A DNA stretch of 64,000 nt, taken from NCBI GenBank assembly GCA_017634455.1, contig JAGBNK010000035.1, positions 1 through 64,000 of the forward strand, in the 5' to 3' direction. This stretch comes from Lachnospiraceae bacterium (GTDB lineage: Bacteria; Bacillota; Clostridia; Lachnospirales; Lachnospiraceae). Of the stretch, positions 18,974 to 28,799 are shown in pieces. The notes below the pieces were generated by a model. That model searched no databases and was not told the DNA's origin. It saw only the letters and a program-made list of their open reading frames with translations. How positions within the stretch are numbered: position 1 is the first letter of the stretch; every line of letters starts with the position of its first letter. Both the position numbers and the translations under genes were made by a program.

Positions 18974-21115
18974 CTACATCATCTCTGTGTCTTCCATACG
19001 CTTATGCATATAATTGTTGACTCCGTCAAATGGAATTCGCAACAACAATCCTATAACCAATGCCGGCGCAATAAATATAACCAGCTCCAGCAAATAGATT
19101 CCATAATCCATCTGATACAATCCACATATTGCCTCTCTCATAGCATTGATGGCATATGGGAATGGGAAGATAATATATACCTTCTGGAAAAATTCTGGCA
19201 GAAGTTCAATTGGATAGGTTCCTGATGAACCTGCAATCTGAAGCACCAACACAACTACTGCTGCTGCTTTACCTACATCACCAAAACTATATACCAAAGC
19301 ATATATCAACATTGAAAATACTACTGAAGCAAGTGCTGCTGCCAACCAGAACATAAATGGATGGAGGCACTGAATTTTCAAAATCAATATATCTCCCAAT
19401 ACAGTAATCAAGGTTTGAACCTGTCCCATAAACAGGAAGAACATGCCTCTACCAAAGAATAGCTCATGTGGCTTTGCCTCTGGATATTTCTTCTTATTGA
19501 CTCTGGTCTTCACAATTGCCACCAGAATTGTAGCACCAACCCATATAGATAGGGTTGTGTAAAATGGTGCAACTGCTGATCCGTAATTCTCTACCGGATA
19601 TACAGCTACTGTATCAATTACAACAGGCTCAGAGAAGAATTCTCCGTACAAATCAGGATTTCCTGTAAGAGTATCCACCAAAGCTTCCACTCTCTCATCC
19701 TCACGAACCTTCTTCACCTTATCTAGAGCTGTTGTGATTCTCTCATTGATTTTGCCAAGGGCATCTCTTGTCTTGATTAAACTTGTGTTGGTACTTCCAA
19801 TTGTAGTCTGAAGAGAGCCAAATACATCTCCCATACAACCTAGGATACCGCTCATGTTATTCATTAAGTCACTGGCATTGGATACTATATCCTGTAAACT
19901 ATCCACGCAACTTCTCACCTGTGGAATCATCTGATTATCTACAGTATTTCTAGTACTATTTAAATTTGTCAGCGCATCTCCAATTGCATTTGCCGTGCGT
20001 GCTTCCTTAGTTTTCACATCAGCAGAAGCATCTGCATAAGACTGTCCTAAATTCAATGTACCCAAAATCTTCTGTACATTTTCCACATTGCCTGTAACAA
20101 AATTGATGGTATTAGTTACATCCTGACTTGCCCCGCCGGAAGCCGCCAGAGAACTTGATAGGGCACTTAAATCCTGCAATACCACATTAGTGTCTGTCAC
20201 TGTCTGAGCTGCTGCCTCTTCCATCTTGTCCACATCGCCACTTAACTGGGCTGCATAAAGAGCATTTTGCATATTAGTAAGCATGGTGCTTATGGTATCT
20301 AGGGTGAGATCCACCTGGGTCTTGTAAGAATTCAAAGTATCTCTTGTAGTCTGAATAGAACCTGCTGACTCACCCAGAGAATCTGCACTGGATTTAGTCT
20401 TCTTCTCCATTTCAGCTGCGTCATGGCTTGCTCCATCCACTGTTGTATTAAGCACTGCATTGGCCTGAATAATCTTGTCAAGCATATCCTGATAATCTGT
20501 CAGTTCAGCACTCAGCTTCTCCAGACGCTCTATAAAGGCATCCACACCGCCGTCTTCCTCAATATCTTCATACATGTCATTTGCTTCTGAAAATACAGAG
20601 GCTGTCATGACTTTAACGAATTTCTTGTTAATGCTGGTTTGCACATTTGAAATGACAGTATCTGAAATCTTGGTTGCCACAGGATTCTTCTTCTGATTTT
20701 CATAGAATATAAGTGTTGGCTGAGTCACATCCTCCACAAACATATTGTACATATTGTATGTGAAGTTCTCCTCAATAACGATGGCCGCATAATAATAACC
20801 AGACTCTACACCTTTTAAGGCCTCATCTTGGTCATCTAGGAATTGCCAATCCACTTTATCGCTTCCAGACAGCTCCTCAATAATATCCTTACCTACATTC
20901 TTGTACTCGCCGTCCTCGTCTGTATAACCCTTATCCAGACACACTGCTGCCAATTTCAAATTTCCTGTATTTCCATATGGGTCCCAATTTGAATAAATAT
21001 TGAACCACGCATATAACGCAGGCAGGAAACATACTCCCACCGCGATTATTAGCGCAAATAGATTTTTAGATAGATTCTTAATATCTACAAGAAATATTTT
21101 CTTTATAATCTTCAT
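18974..21115 (-). CDS. YhgE/Pip family membrane protein (first copy)
   Basis: This 713-residue paralogue of the protein two genes downstream has the same order: N-terminal helix with LYAWFNIYSNWDPYG, a long Ser/Thr/Asn-rich coiled-coil ectodomain (about 150-470), and a C-terminal multi-helix core containing GSSGTYPIELLPEFFQ. The two copies share these landmark motifs but differ widely in the ectodomain, suggesting old duplication and divergence or a heterodimer. Its ATG lies one base after the stop of the GGDEF gene. Confidence 0.85.
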   Translation of the reverse strand: MKIIKKIFLVDIKNLSKNLFALIIAVGVCFLPALYAWFNIYSNWDPYGNTGNLKLAAVCLDKGYTDEDGEYKNVGKDIIEELSGSDKVDWQFLDDQDEALKGVESGYYYAAIVIEENFTYNMYNMFVEDVTQPTLIFYENQKKNPVATKISDTVISNVQTSINKKFVKVMTASVFSEANDMYEDIEEDGGVDAFIERLEKLSAELTDYQDMLDKIIQANAVLNTTVDGASHDAAEMEKKTKSSADSLGESAGSIQTTRDTLNSYKTQVDLTLDTISTMLTNMQNALYAAQLSGDVDKMEEAAAQTVTDTNVVLQDLSALSSSLAASGGASQDVTNTINFVTGNVENVQKILGTLNLGQSYADASADVKTKEARTANAIGDALTNLNSTRNTVDNQMIPQVRSCVDSLQDIVSNASDLMNNMSGILGCMGDVFGSLQTTIGSTNTSLIKTRDALGKINERITTALDKVKKVREDERVEALVDTLTGNPDLYGEFFSEPVVIDTVAVYPVENYGSAVAPFYTTLSIWVGATILVAIVKTRVNKKKYPEAKPHELFFGRGMFFLFMGQVQTLITVLGDILILKIQCLHPFMFWLAAALASVVFSMLIYALVYSFGDVGKAAAVVVLVLQIAGSSGTYPIELLPEFFQKVYIIFPFPYAINAMREAICGLYQMDYGIYLLELVIFIAPALVIGLLLRIPFDGVNNYMHKRMEDTEMM

Positions 21116-21116
21116 T

Positions 21117-22751
21117 TTACTCTTTCGCCCCTAAATATTTTTCTCTTTCCTCAGCCAAAGTACCTATTTTGATACTGTTTCTTGATATCCTCTTCACCTT
21201 GTAGAGGAAATCATCTGCTGCATGAAGATAATCCCATACTCTGGCATTATCATCCGGGATTCCCCAGCATATACCCTGAGATATTGTCAAATGATCAGAT
21301 GCCAATGAGAATTTGTGCTCCATGTTTTCCTGTTCAACAATATGTTTCAGATGCTCCGCCAGCTTCTGAGTCTCTTCCATACTGAATCCTTCGTAAATAA
21401 TTACAAATTCATCACCGCCATATCTTGAGCAAAATACATTACCACCCTTAGCAGATTTACGCATCTTCATAAGGCTGTCTGCCACGAATTTTATAGCTAT
21501 ATCTCCAGCCTGATGTCCGTAATTGTCATTATATTGTTTGAAATAATCTATATCCAAAATTTCAATAGCCAGAGGCTTACGCTTCTGATAAGCATATTCA
21601 AAAGCATTTTCCCCGAAGGTATTCAGCTTGGCTCTATTATATATACCTGTCAAAGCATCTGTCTGAGACTGACGCTGGAGAAGTTCATTTTCCATCTCAA
21701 CTTCTCTGTTTATCTGAACCAGACTGTTAATGGAACTGCGCATTCCAATCATATTGATGACCATCATACGGTTTTCCTTCTCCATAAGTTCAGACATGTC
21801 GAAGTATTCAATGGCAGCCTTCTCATATTCCTCTCTGTCACCTAGTTGCTTATAAAATCTGATTTTCAGAGATAGAATCTTCTTCCTGAGATTCTTGATA
21901 TCTGTACGCTCTATAAGCTTTTCCACAACAGAATAAGCCACCAGGAAATCGTCCGACTTAGCTCTTAGCATAAGCATCTTGAGATAGTCATACAAATCAT
22001 CAAACATATCCATAATAGGCATATCCAGTGTCAACTTGCCATTAATAACTGCCACCGCCTCATCTGTCTGCTTGTCCATTCTCTTGGAGTAATATATTCT
22101 AGCCTTCAGACAATCCAGTAACAGGGCATTCATATCATCCAATCTGGCGTAATCAATCTTGGCCAGATAGCTCTCTGCCACATTTTGCTTTCCTAAGCTG
22201 AGATAATTCTTGCCCATACCCAGATATGCTGTAATGAGATTGTTGTAATAATCCGGCATCTCCGGGTGCGCAATAATATAATGATAGCCTATCTCCATCT
22301 GATCCAGACTCTTCTGATATTCCCCAATATTGTAGTACAGAGATGCCACATTCATGTGAATCATCCATTCCAAATCAGGCAATTTGTAATTCTGACAATA
22401 ACTGATAGCTTTGAGATAATAGTCCATGGCAAATGGAGCATTTCCCCTGTTAAGGGACATGATTCCCAACATATTGTTGGCCATAGTCACATAACCCCAC
22501 TCTTCTATTTCCTCCATAGGATCTAGGCATGCTATCATCTGAGCATAGAAATTCTTCATATCATTTAACAGATAATATGTCTCGCCTCTTGTGAAACAGG
22601 CGAAGCCTATAAGGGCCTTATCATTTATCTGTCTGCCATAATCCTCTAATCTGTCGCAGTTATGCAGGATTTTAGCGCTATCCAGTCCACGAGAACTTTG
22701 AATCTCTAATATACAATTTCTAATTTCTGAATTATATCTGTTTATATCCAT
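21117..22751 (-). CDS. TPR-GGDEF diguanylate cyclase
   Basis: This 544-residue soluble protein has an N-terminal array of TPR-like helices (about 1-330), a coiled-coil linker, and a C-terminal GGDEF domain with the intact active site GGDEF at 445-449 (RYGGDEFVIIYEG). It should make cyclic di-GMP from two GTP. The inhibitory RxxD site normally found just upstream is absent (GGNV instead), so product feedback is probably lost. It lies between rsmA and the Pip genes and has no membrane segment, so TPR partner binding may control it. Confidence 0.88.
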   Translation of the reverse strand: MDINRYNSEIRNCILEIQSSRGLDSAKILHNCDRLEDYGRQINDKALIGFACFTRGETYYLLNDMKNFYAQMIACLDPMEEIEEWGYVTMANNMLGIMSLNRGNAPFAMDYYLKAISYCQNYKLPDLEWMIHMNVASLYYNIGEYQKSLDQMEIGYHYIIAHPEMPDYYNNLITAYLGMGKNYLSLGKQNVAESYLAKIDYARLDDMNALLLDCLKARIYYSKRMDKQTDEAVAVINGKLTLDMPIMDMFDDLYDYLKMLMLRAKSDDFLVAYSVVEKLIERTDIKNLRKKILSLKIRFYKQLGDREEYEKAAIEYFDMSELMEKENRMMVINMIGMRSSINSLVQINREVEMENELLQRQSQTDALTGIYNRAKLNTFGENAFEYAYQKRKPLAIEILDIDYFKQYNDNYGHQAGDIAIKFVADSLMKMRKSAKGGNVFCSRYGGDEFVIIYEGFSMEETQKLAEHLKHIVEQENMEHKFSLASDHLTISQGICWGIPDDNARVWDYLHAADDFLYKVKRISRNSIKIGTLAEEREKYLGAKE

Positions 22752-22778
22752 AACTAACTCTCATAAAAATCTCTTGTC

Positions 22779-23645
22779 TTATAAAGTCTCTAACAAAGCT
22801 TCTGAAAATGCTGCAAACTCCTCCAGTGTAAAAGTCTCCCCTCTGACTGAAGCAGGATATCCCAGCTTCTCAATTGTAGCTATAATATTTTCCTTTGGCA
22901 CATTTAACTCTCCGGAATTGCTCAAACCATTGGCCAGAGTCTTCCTTCTCTGGTTAAATGATGCTCTAATAACCTTGAACATAAAGCTCTCGTCGCTTAT
23001 TTTCACCGGTGGATTGTCGTACTTGGTAAGCTTAATCACTGTGCTCTCCACCTTTGGTTGAGGTACAAAACATGCAGGAGAAACAGTGCATATAACTTCC
23101 GGCTTAGAATAATACTGCACTGCAAGAGATAATGCTCCATAATCCTTGGTTCCAGGACCAACCTGCATTCTGTCTGCCACTTCCTTCTGAACCATTATGG
23201 TAATAGATTCAATAGGTACATGACTCTCAAACAATCCCATAATAATCGGTGTTGTAATATAATATGGCAGATTTGCTACCACCTTGGCTGGACGACCACC
23301 ATTTTTCTCTTTTACAAGTGAATTGATATCCACCTTGAGAATATCTTCGTTTATAACAGTTACATTATCATACTCCTTCAGAGTATCATCTAATACCGGC
23401 AGAAGGTTAGTATCAATCTCCACTGCAACTACCTCTCTGGCAGCCTCGCAGAGATACTGAGTCATGGTTCCAATTCCTGGTCCGATTTCAATTACAAAAT
23501 CATCCTTGGTAATATTTGCCGCACCTATAATCTTCTCCAGAATATGGGTATCTATAAGAAAATTCTGTCCGTACTTCTTCTGAAAACGAAAACCATGCTT
23601 CTCAAGCACAGCCATTGTATACGCTGGATTTCCTAAATATGCCAT
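22779..23645 (-). CDS. rsmA: 16S rRNA (A1518/A1519-N6)-dimethyltransferase
   Basis: This 288-residue enzyme (KsgA) dimethylates two adjacent adenines near the 3' end of 16S rRNA in late 30S assembly. The SAM site EIGPGIGTMTQYL (around 54-66), the catalytic NLPYYI, and the C-terminal helical domain with FNQRRKTLANGL are all present. Length is normal. It heads a run of five closely spaced minus-strand genes and follows tatD, a frequent neighbour in Firmicutes. Confidence 0.95.
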   Translation of the reverse strand: MAYLGNPAYTMAVLEKHGFRFQKKYGQNFLIDTHILEKIIGAANITKDDFVIEIGPGIGTMTQYLCEAAREVVAVEIDTNLLPVLDDTLKEYDNVTVINEDILKVDINSLVKEKNGGRPAKVVANLPYYITTPIIMGLFESHVPIESITIMVQKEVADRMQVGPGTKDYGALSLAVQYYSKPEVICTVSPACFVPQPKVESTVIKLTKYDNPPVKISDESFMFKVIRASFNQRRKTLANGLSNSGELNVPKENIIATIEKLGYPASVRGETFTLEEFAAFSEALLETL

Positions 23646-23744
23646 CTTTTACTTCCTTAATCTATACTCTACTATCTAATTCTTCACAATATACATATCT
23701 ATATATATTGTATCCTCGCTATATACACCATTTAACATATGGCG

Positions 23745-24530
23745 CTATATGCCATACATTCGTCTGGCATTGGTCTCTGTAATTGCTTCAACTTCCTGGG
23801 GATCCATCTCCTTTATCTCAGCAATCTTGTCAATTACATATTTGATTCTGGCAGAATCATTTCTCTCGCCTCGATATGGCTCCGGGGACATATATGGTGC
23901 ATCTGTCTCCACCAGGATTCTATCTATAGGAATAGCCTTCACAGTCTCCACCAGTTTCCTGGCTTTCTTGAATGTAACTACTCCACCTACTCCAATATAG
24001 AAACCTAAATCTATAAATTCCTTGGCCATCTCAGGTGAATAAGAATAACAATGTACTACTCCTGGATTGGTAATATCTGGATGGTTCTCTACATATTCGC
24101 GGAGAATATCCATTGTATCCTTGGCTGCATCTCTGGAATGAATTATAACAGGCAATCCCATTTTATAAGCCAGATCCAACTGTTTCTTGAACCATTTCTT
24201 CTGAGTATCCACATAATCTGTTCCCTCTTTGCGGAAATAATCCAATCCAATTTCACCTATGGCTACCACCTTGTCAGCAGTTTCAGCCAGTCTCTCTATT
24301 TCCTGGAGACCTTCCTTCTCAAGGCAATCAACCTCATCAGGATGGCAACCTACTGTGGCATATATGTAATCCCATTTAGACGCCAACTCAACTGCCTTCC
24401 TGGAAGTCTCGATATCTGCACCTACATTTACCACATAACCTACATTTCTCTTTGGGAGTTCTTCTAGAAGAGCCTCTCTATCCTCGTCATAGCACTCATC
24501 ATCATAGTGAGCGTGTGTTTCAAAAATCAT
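23745..24530 (-). CDS. tatD: TatD family metal-dependent hydrolase (DNase)
   Basis: This 261-residue TIM-barrel hydrolase has metal ligands in the N-terminal HAH, the Glu of AIGEIGLD, IHSRDA, and the C-terminal ETDAPYMSPEPYRGERN signature. The family cleaves DNA 3'-5' and acts in DNA repair or turnover; some members also deacylate D-aminoacyl-tRNA. It lies between metG and rsmA, the common Firmicute order. About 100 bases separate it from rsmA, and only a weak hairpin separates it from metG. Confidence 0.92.
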   Translation of the reverse strand: MIFETHAHYDDECYDEDREALLEELPKRNVGYVVNVGADIETSRKAVELASKWDYIYATVGCHPDEVDCLEKEGLQEIERLAETADKVVAIGEIGLDYFRKEGTDYVDTQKKWFKKQLDLAYKMGLPVIIHSRDAAKDTMDILREYVENHPDITNPGVVHCYSYSPEMAKEFIDLGFYIGVGGVVTFKKARKLVETVKAIPIDRILVETDAPYMSPEPYRGERNDSARIKYVIDKIAEIKEMDPQEVEAITETNARRMYGI

Positions 24531-24553
24531 CTAATCACCTATTAAATCAACTA

Positions 24554-24581
24554 AAGTGCAAGCAGTATACTACTTGCACTT
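24554..24581 (-). terminator. Hairpin between metG and tatD, weak terminator
   Basis: A perfect 9-bp stem, AAGTGCAAG with CTTGCACTT, has a 10-base loop. The sequence after it on the minus strand (TAGTTGATTTAA) is only moderately T-rich, so it may be a partial terminator or a processing site. Confidence 0.4.
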
Positions 24582-24605
24582 GTTGTCATTATTATATCTA
24601 TTATA

Positions 24606-26561
24606 TTAGCAAATCTCTGCTCCGGCTGGCATAGCCTTCTCAGGAGTCATAAGCGCCAGATTGCCCTCTGCATCCTCTGCGCAAAGCAACATTCCCTCAG
24701 ACAATACTCCTGCAAGCTTAGCTGGCTTTAAGTTCACAAGAACCATAACCTTCTTGCCTACCATCTCCTCTGGAGAGTAGTATTTCTTGATTCCTGATAC
24801 AATCTGCTTTACCTCAGATCCAACCTTAACCTGTGAACACAATAACTTATTTGACTTTGGAACTGCCTCACAAGCAATAATCTCACCAACCTGGAACTGC
24901 ATCTTCATAAAGTCGTCAAATGTAATTTCTGGCTTAGCCTCAATATCGATTACATTTTCATCCTCTGCTGCAGGCTCTTCCACCTGTGGATGCAACTCCT
25001 CAACTCTTGCCATAACCTCGTTAATATCAAGTCTCTGGAAGAGAATCTCTGGCTTATCTGTAACCTTCACACCATTCTCACGATGTCCGAATTTGTCCAA
25101 ATCATCATATGCAATCTTATCTGCATTTAACTGCTTCAAAATAGCCTCTGTTGTATTTGGCATGAAGCTCTCCAACAGGCAAGCTCCAATTGTAATACTC
25201 TCAACTAAGTTATAAAGCACTGTTGATAATCTGTCAGCCTTGGCTTCATCTTTGGCAAGTACCCATGGCTCAGTCTCATCAATATATTTATTGCATCTCT
25301 TAAAGAGGGCAAATACTTCTGTAATAGCATCTGCTACACGAAGTTCATCCATCTTGGCTTCAACGCGAGCTCTTGTAGATGTAACAACATTTTTTAGATC
25401 ATCATCTACAGCCTCTGTCACTCCCTTGTCAGCAACAACTCCATGGAAATACTTATTGCTCATAGAGATTGTTCTATTTACAAGGTTTCCAAGTGTATTA
25501 GCCAAATCAGAATTAATTCTCTCCACAAGAAGTTCCCATGAAATAACACCGTCGTTGTCAAATGGAATCTCATGCAATACGAAATATCTAACAGCATCTA
25601 CTCCAAAAAAATCTACCAGCTCATCAGCATAAAGTACATTTCCCTTTGACTTACTCATCTTGCCATCTGCCTGAATCAACCATGGATGACCAAATACCTG
25701 CTTAGGAAGTGGCTCACCAAGTGCCATAAGGAAGATTGGCCAATAAATTGTATGGAAACGGATAATATCCTTTCCGATAAGATGAAGGTCTGCTGGCCAG
25801 AAGTTCTTATACTGGTCGCTGCTCTCGCCATCGCAATCATATCCAATTCCTGTTATATAGTTTGTAAGAGCATCAAGCCATACATATGTTACATGCTTAG
25901 GATCAAATGTAACTGGGATTCCCCACTTAAATGATGTTCTTGATACACACAAATCCTGCAATCCTGGTAACAAGAAATTATTCATCATCTCATTCTTTCT
26001 AGATACAGGCTGGATGAACTCTGGATGAGTATTGATATGCTCAATAAGTCTGTCTGCATATTTGCTCATCTTGAAGAAGTATGCCTCCTCCTTGGCAGGC
26101 TGTACTTCTCTACCACAGTCAGGACATTTTCCATCTACAAGCTGTGACTCTGTCCAGAATGACTCGCATGGTGTACAGTACATTCCTTCGTATGCGCCCT
26201 TATAGATATCTCCCTGATCATAGAGCTTCTTGAAAATCTTCTGAACCTGCTTCTCATGGTCCTCATCTGTTGTACGGATGAATTTGTCATAAGAAGTATC
26301 CATCAAGTTCCAGATTTCCTTAATCTGTCCAGATACATTATCTACGAACTCCTTTGGTGAAACTCCAGCCTCACCTGCCTTGAGCTCGATTTTCTGACCA
26401 TGCTCATCTGAACCTGTCTGGAAAAATACATTGTATCCTTCCTGTCTCTTAAATCTAGCAATACTATCTGCAAGTACAATCTCATATGTGTTACCAATAT
26501 GTGGCTTACCTGATGTATATGCAATTGCTGTTGTGATGTAATAATTTCCTTTGTTTGACAT
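24606..26561 (-). CDS. metG: Methionyl-tRNA synthetase with C-terminal tRNA-binding domain
   Basis: This 651-residue class I synthetase has the HIGH-type motif PHIGNTYE near residue 20, a zinc knuckle with CTPC and CPDC (about 125-150), the KMSKS loop in DGKMSKSKGN, an anticodon-binding helical domain, and a C-terminal EMAP/Arc1p-like tRNA-binding domain (about 545-651) that usually dimerises the enzyme. It starts five bases after the zinc-ribbon gene stop and shares its promoter. No T-box leader is visible. Confidence 0.96.
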   Translation of the reverse strand: MSNKGNYYITTAIAYTSGKPHIGNTYEIVLADSIARFKRQEGYNVFFQTGSDEHGQKIELKAGEAGVSPKEFVDNVSGQIKEIWNLMDTSYDKFIRTTDEDHEKQVQKIFKKLYDQGDIYKGAYEGMYCTPCESFWTESQLVDGKCPDCGREVQPAKEEAYFFKMSKYADRLIEHINTHPEFIQPVSRKNEMMNNFLLPGLQDLCVSRTSFKWGIPVTFDPKHVTYVWLDALTNYITGIGYDCDGESSDQYKNFWPADLHLIGKDIIRFHTIYWPIFLMALGEPLPKQVFGHPWLIQADGKMSKSKGNVLYADELVDFFGVDAVRYFVLHEIPFDNDGVISWELLVERINSDLANTLGNLVNRTISMSNKYFHGVVADKGVTEAVDDDLKNVVTSTRARVEAKMDELRVADAITEVFALFKRCNKYIDETEPWVLAKDEAKADRLSTVLYNLVESITIGACLLESFMPNTTEAILKQLNADKIAYDDLDKFGHRENGVKVTDKPEILFQRLDINEVMARVEELHPQVEEPAAEDENVIDIEAKPEITFDDFMKMQFQVGEIIACEAVPKSNKLLCSQVKVGSEVKQIVSGIKKYYSPEEMVGKKVMVLVNLKPAKLAGVLSEGMLLCAEDAEGNLALMTPEKAMPAGAEIC

Positions 26562-26566
26562 ACTGC

Positions 26567-26941
26567 TTACTGTTCCTCTTCATAAATATCGTCTAATTTT
26601 GTTCCACACTTAGGGCAGAAAGTTGCACCTACTGCTACTCTTGCCTCACATTTAGGGCAAATTGTCTCACCCTTAATATTTGATAATTCTTCTTTAATCT
26701 GATTGATTCTGGTATCTGCCTCATCAATCTTATTAAACAACTCCATCATATCTTCAGGAATTGCATCTTTGTTTGACTCATAAAACTTACGGCCAATTTC
26801 AATAAATGCTTCCTTCTTTAAATCTTCCTTTGCCTTCATTTCAAACTGAAGTTTTGCAGAATCTGTCATTTCCTTTGTCTTCTCACCAAGTTCACTTGCT
26901 GCTGAAGTGATTGCATCCCCGATTGCGTTAAAAAAATCCAT
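26567..26941 (-). CDS. Small zinc-ribbon protein
   Basis: This 124-residue soluble protein has a helical N-terminal half and a C-terminal double-CxxC zinc ribbon (CPKCEAR, then CPKCGTKLD at about 94-116). Related short zinc-ribbon proteins are common in Firmicutes but have no defined role. GGAGG lies seven bases before the ATG. It is the first gene of the transcript that continues into metG. Its promoter abuts a perfect DnaA box. Confidence 0.78.
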   Translation of the reverse strand: MDFFNAIGDAITSAASELGEKTKEMTDSAKLQFEMKAKEDLKKEAFIEIGRKFYESNKDAIPEDMMELFNKIDEADTRINQIKEELSNIKGETICPKCEARVAVGATFCPKCGTKLDDIYEEEQ

Positions 26942-26990
26942 AATTTATCCTCCAAAATCCATATACATATGAAATTATGCATACTTAGTT

Positions 26991-27019
26991 ATTATATACA
27001 AGTAATCCCTTGTTTTCAA
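26991..27019 (-). promoter_or_regulatory. Promoter of the zinc-ribbon/metG operon
   Basis: The minus strand has -35 TTGAAA at 27014-27019, a 17-base spacer, and a perfect -10 TATAAT at 26991-26996, about 50 bases before the zinc-ribbon start codon. Confidence 0.75.
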
Positions 27020-27022
27020 TGT

Positions 27023-27031
27023 TTATCCACA
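27023..27031 (+). promoter_or_regulatory. Isolated perfect DnaA box upstream of the metG-operon promoter
   Basis: TTATCCACA matches the DnaA consensus exactly and lies three bases upstream of the -35 box, about 20 kb from oriC. Regulation by DnaA is inference from position. Confidence 0.5.
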
Positions 27032-27064
27032 TTTCACATAATAATTGTTAATATACGATCTGTA

Positions 27065-28300
27065 TTATTTCAAATCCATAAGTATAGACTCTCCAATAGT
27101 ATCTGCCGGCATATTCACACCGAAGTTGTCTGCTATTGTAGCTCCTATTGTTGCAAATGTATCTGTATCGTCTAATCTTCCACTACCTTCAAATCCCTTG
27201 GAATACATAAGAAGTGGCACGCACTCTCTGGTATGATCTGTTCCTGTATAGGTTGGATCATTTCCATGATCTGCTGTAATCATAAGCAAATCATCATCAC
27301 CTAATAATGGGAGAAGCTGTCCTAACTTCTCGTCGAAGCGCTCAATCTCCTGACCATATCCGATTGGATCTCTACGATGTCCCCACAGAGCATCGAAGTC
27401 CACCAGATTTACAAAGCACAAACCTGTGAAATCTCTCTGGGCAATTTCAATGGTCTGCTCCATTCCATGTACACTACTCTTGGATCTGTTGCTCTCTGTA
27501 ATTCCTTCTCCTACAAAGATATCATTTATCTTACCCACAGATATAACATCATATCCTGCGTCCTTTAAGCTATTCAAGGCTGTTGGTCCTGTAGGCTTCA
27601 AGGCATAATCATGACGATTGGCAGTTCTGACAAATTCGCCCTTCTTCTTGCCGGTATATGGGCGGGCAATTACTCGTCCAACTTTCCACTCATCCTTCAT
27701 GGTAAGCTCTCTGGCAATCTCACAGTATTTGTAGAGAGTCTCCACTCCCATGGTTTCCTCATTTCCACAAATCTGAAGCACTGAATCAGCTGAAGTATAG
27801 ACAATCAACTTGCCTTCATTGATTTCCTGCTCAGCCAACTCCTCTAATATCTCTGTACCGCTGGCTGATTTATTACCAATTATCTCACGACCACATCTCT
27901 TCTCTAATTCATGTATCAACTCCGGTGGAAAACCTGTGTCTGTAAATGTGATAAATGGCTTCTTGGTATTGATACCCATCATTTCCCAATGACCTGTCAT
28001 AGTATCTTTGCCATTGCTGGTCTCATACATTTTCAAATAATGACCTGTTGGATCAGCTTCACCATCTACTCCCACAATAGGCTTTAAATTTGTAAGTCCA
28101 AGCTTTCTCAAATTAGGTATCTTGAATCTCTGTCCTTCTGGAATTCCCTCGTCAATTCCTCTTGCTTCCATTTTCTCAGCAATGTGACCCAAAGTATCAA
28201 CGCCCACATCACCGAATTTCTCAGAGTCAGGCATAGCTCCAATTCCCATGGAATCTATAACTATGACAAATACTCTCTTGTATTTCTTATAAGCTGACAT
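27065..28300 (-). CDS. deoB: Phosphopentomutase
   Basis: This 411-residue enzyme interconverts (deoxy)ribose 1- and 5-phosphate. It is an alkaline phosphatase-superfamily protein with an N-terminal metal site ([10 protein letters not shown]), the phosphorylated Thr region KDTMTGHWE, and the C-terminal TADHGNDPT and TDHTRE metal ligands. It is the last gene of the udp-cdd-deoB run, where it channels sugar phosphate released by uridine phosphorylase into pentose metabolism. Confidence 0.95.
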   Translation of the reverse strand: MSAYKKYKRVFVIVIDSMGIGAMPDSEKFGDVGVDTLGHIAEKMEARGIDEGIPEGQRFKIPNLRKLGLTNLKPIVGVDGEADPTGHYLKMYETSNGKDTMTGHWEMMGINTKKPFITFTDTGFPPELIHELEKRCGREIIGNKSASGTEILEELAEQEINEGKLIVYTSADSVLQICGNEETMGVETLYKYCEIARELTMKDEWKVGRVIARPYTGKKKGEFVRTANRHDYALKPTGPTALNSLKDAGYDVISVGKINDIFVGEGITESNRSKSSVHGMEQTIEIAQRDFTGLCFVNLVDFDALWGHRRDPIGYGQEIERFDEKLGQLLPLLGDDDLLMITADHGNDPTYTGTDHTRECVPLLMYSKGFEGSGRLDDTDTFATIGATIADNFGVNMPADTIGESILMDLK

Positions 28301-28374
28301 ATTTATCTCCCTCCATTATTATTTCTTTTCTGAAATTCATTCACCAATGGTATGAATTCCATGATGATTTCAAT

Positions 28375-28797
28375 CTATAGATTATCCGGACCGAATCCCT
28401 GTGGCAGTAAATCTGCCAAAGTATATTCCTTGTAATCAATATTTTCATTTTCATCTCTGCAGCCCAAATAGATTTTGAAATCCTGACCGCAGAACTCTCT
28501 CATAACCTGACGGCACACTCCACATGGAGGACATATATTGGTAGCTTTGCGGCTCATTGGTCCACCTACAATAGCTATAGCCTCGAAATCTGTTATTCCT
28601 TCACTTACCGCTTTGAAAAAAGCTGTTCTCTCAGCACAGTTGGTTGGAGTGTAAGCTGCATTTTCTATATTACATCCTAAAATAATCTGCCCGTCTGTTG
28701 TAAGAAGAGCTGCTCCTACTCCATGATTGGAATAAGGTACATAGGCCTTATCTCTGGCCTCAAAGGCTGCTCTTACCAATTCCTTTGCATTTGCCAT
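28375..28797 (-). CDS. cdd: Cytidine deaminase
   Basis: This 140-residue homotetrameric-type enzyme deaminates cytidine and deoxycytidine. It has the active-site CAERTA (Cys and Glu) and the zinc cysteines in PCGVCRQ, and is the usual length. It starts two bases after udp, so the two are tightly coupled: cytidine becomes uridine, which Udp then cleaves. The gap to deoB is about 75 bases without a clear terminator. Confidence 0.95.
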   Translation of the reverse strand: MANAKELVRAAFEARDKAYVPYSNHGVGAALLTTDGQIILGCNIENAAYTPTNCAERTAFFKAVSEGITDFEAIAIVGGPMSRKATNICPPCGVCRQVMREFCGQDFKIYLGCRDENENIDYKEYTLADLLPQGFGPDNL

Positions 28798-28799
28798 AA

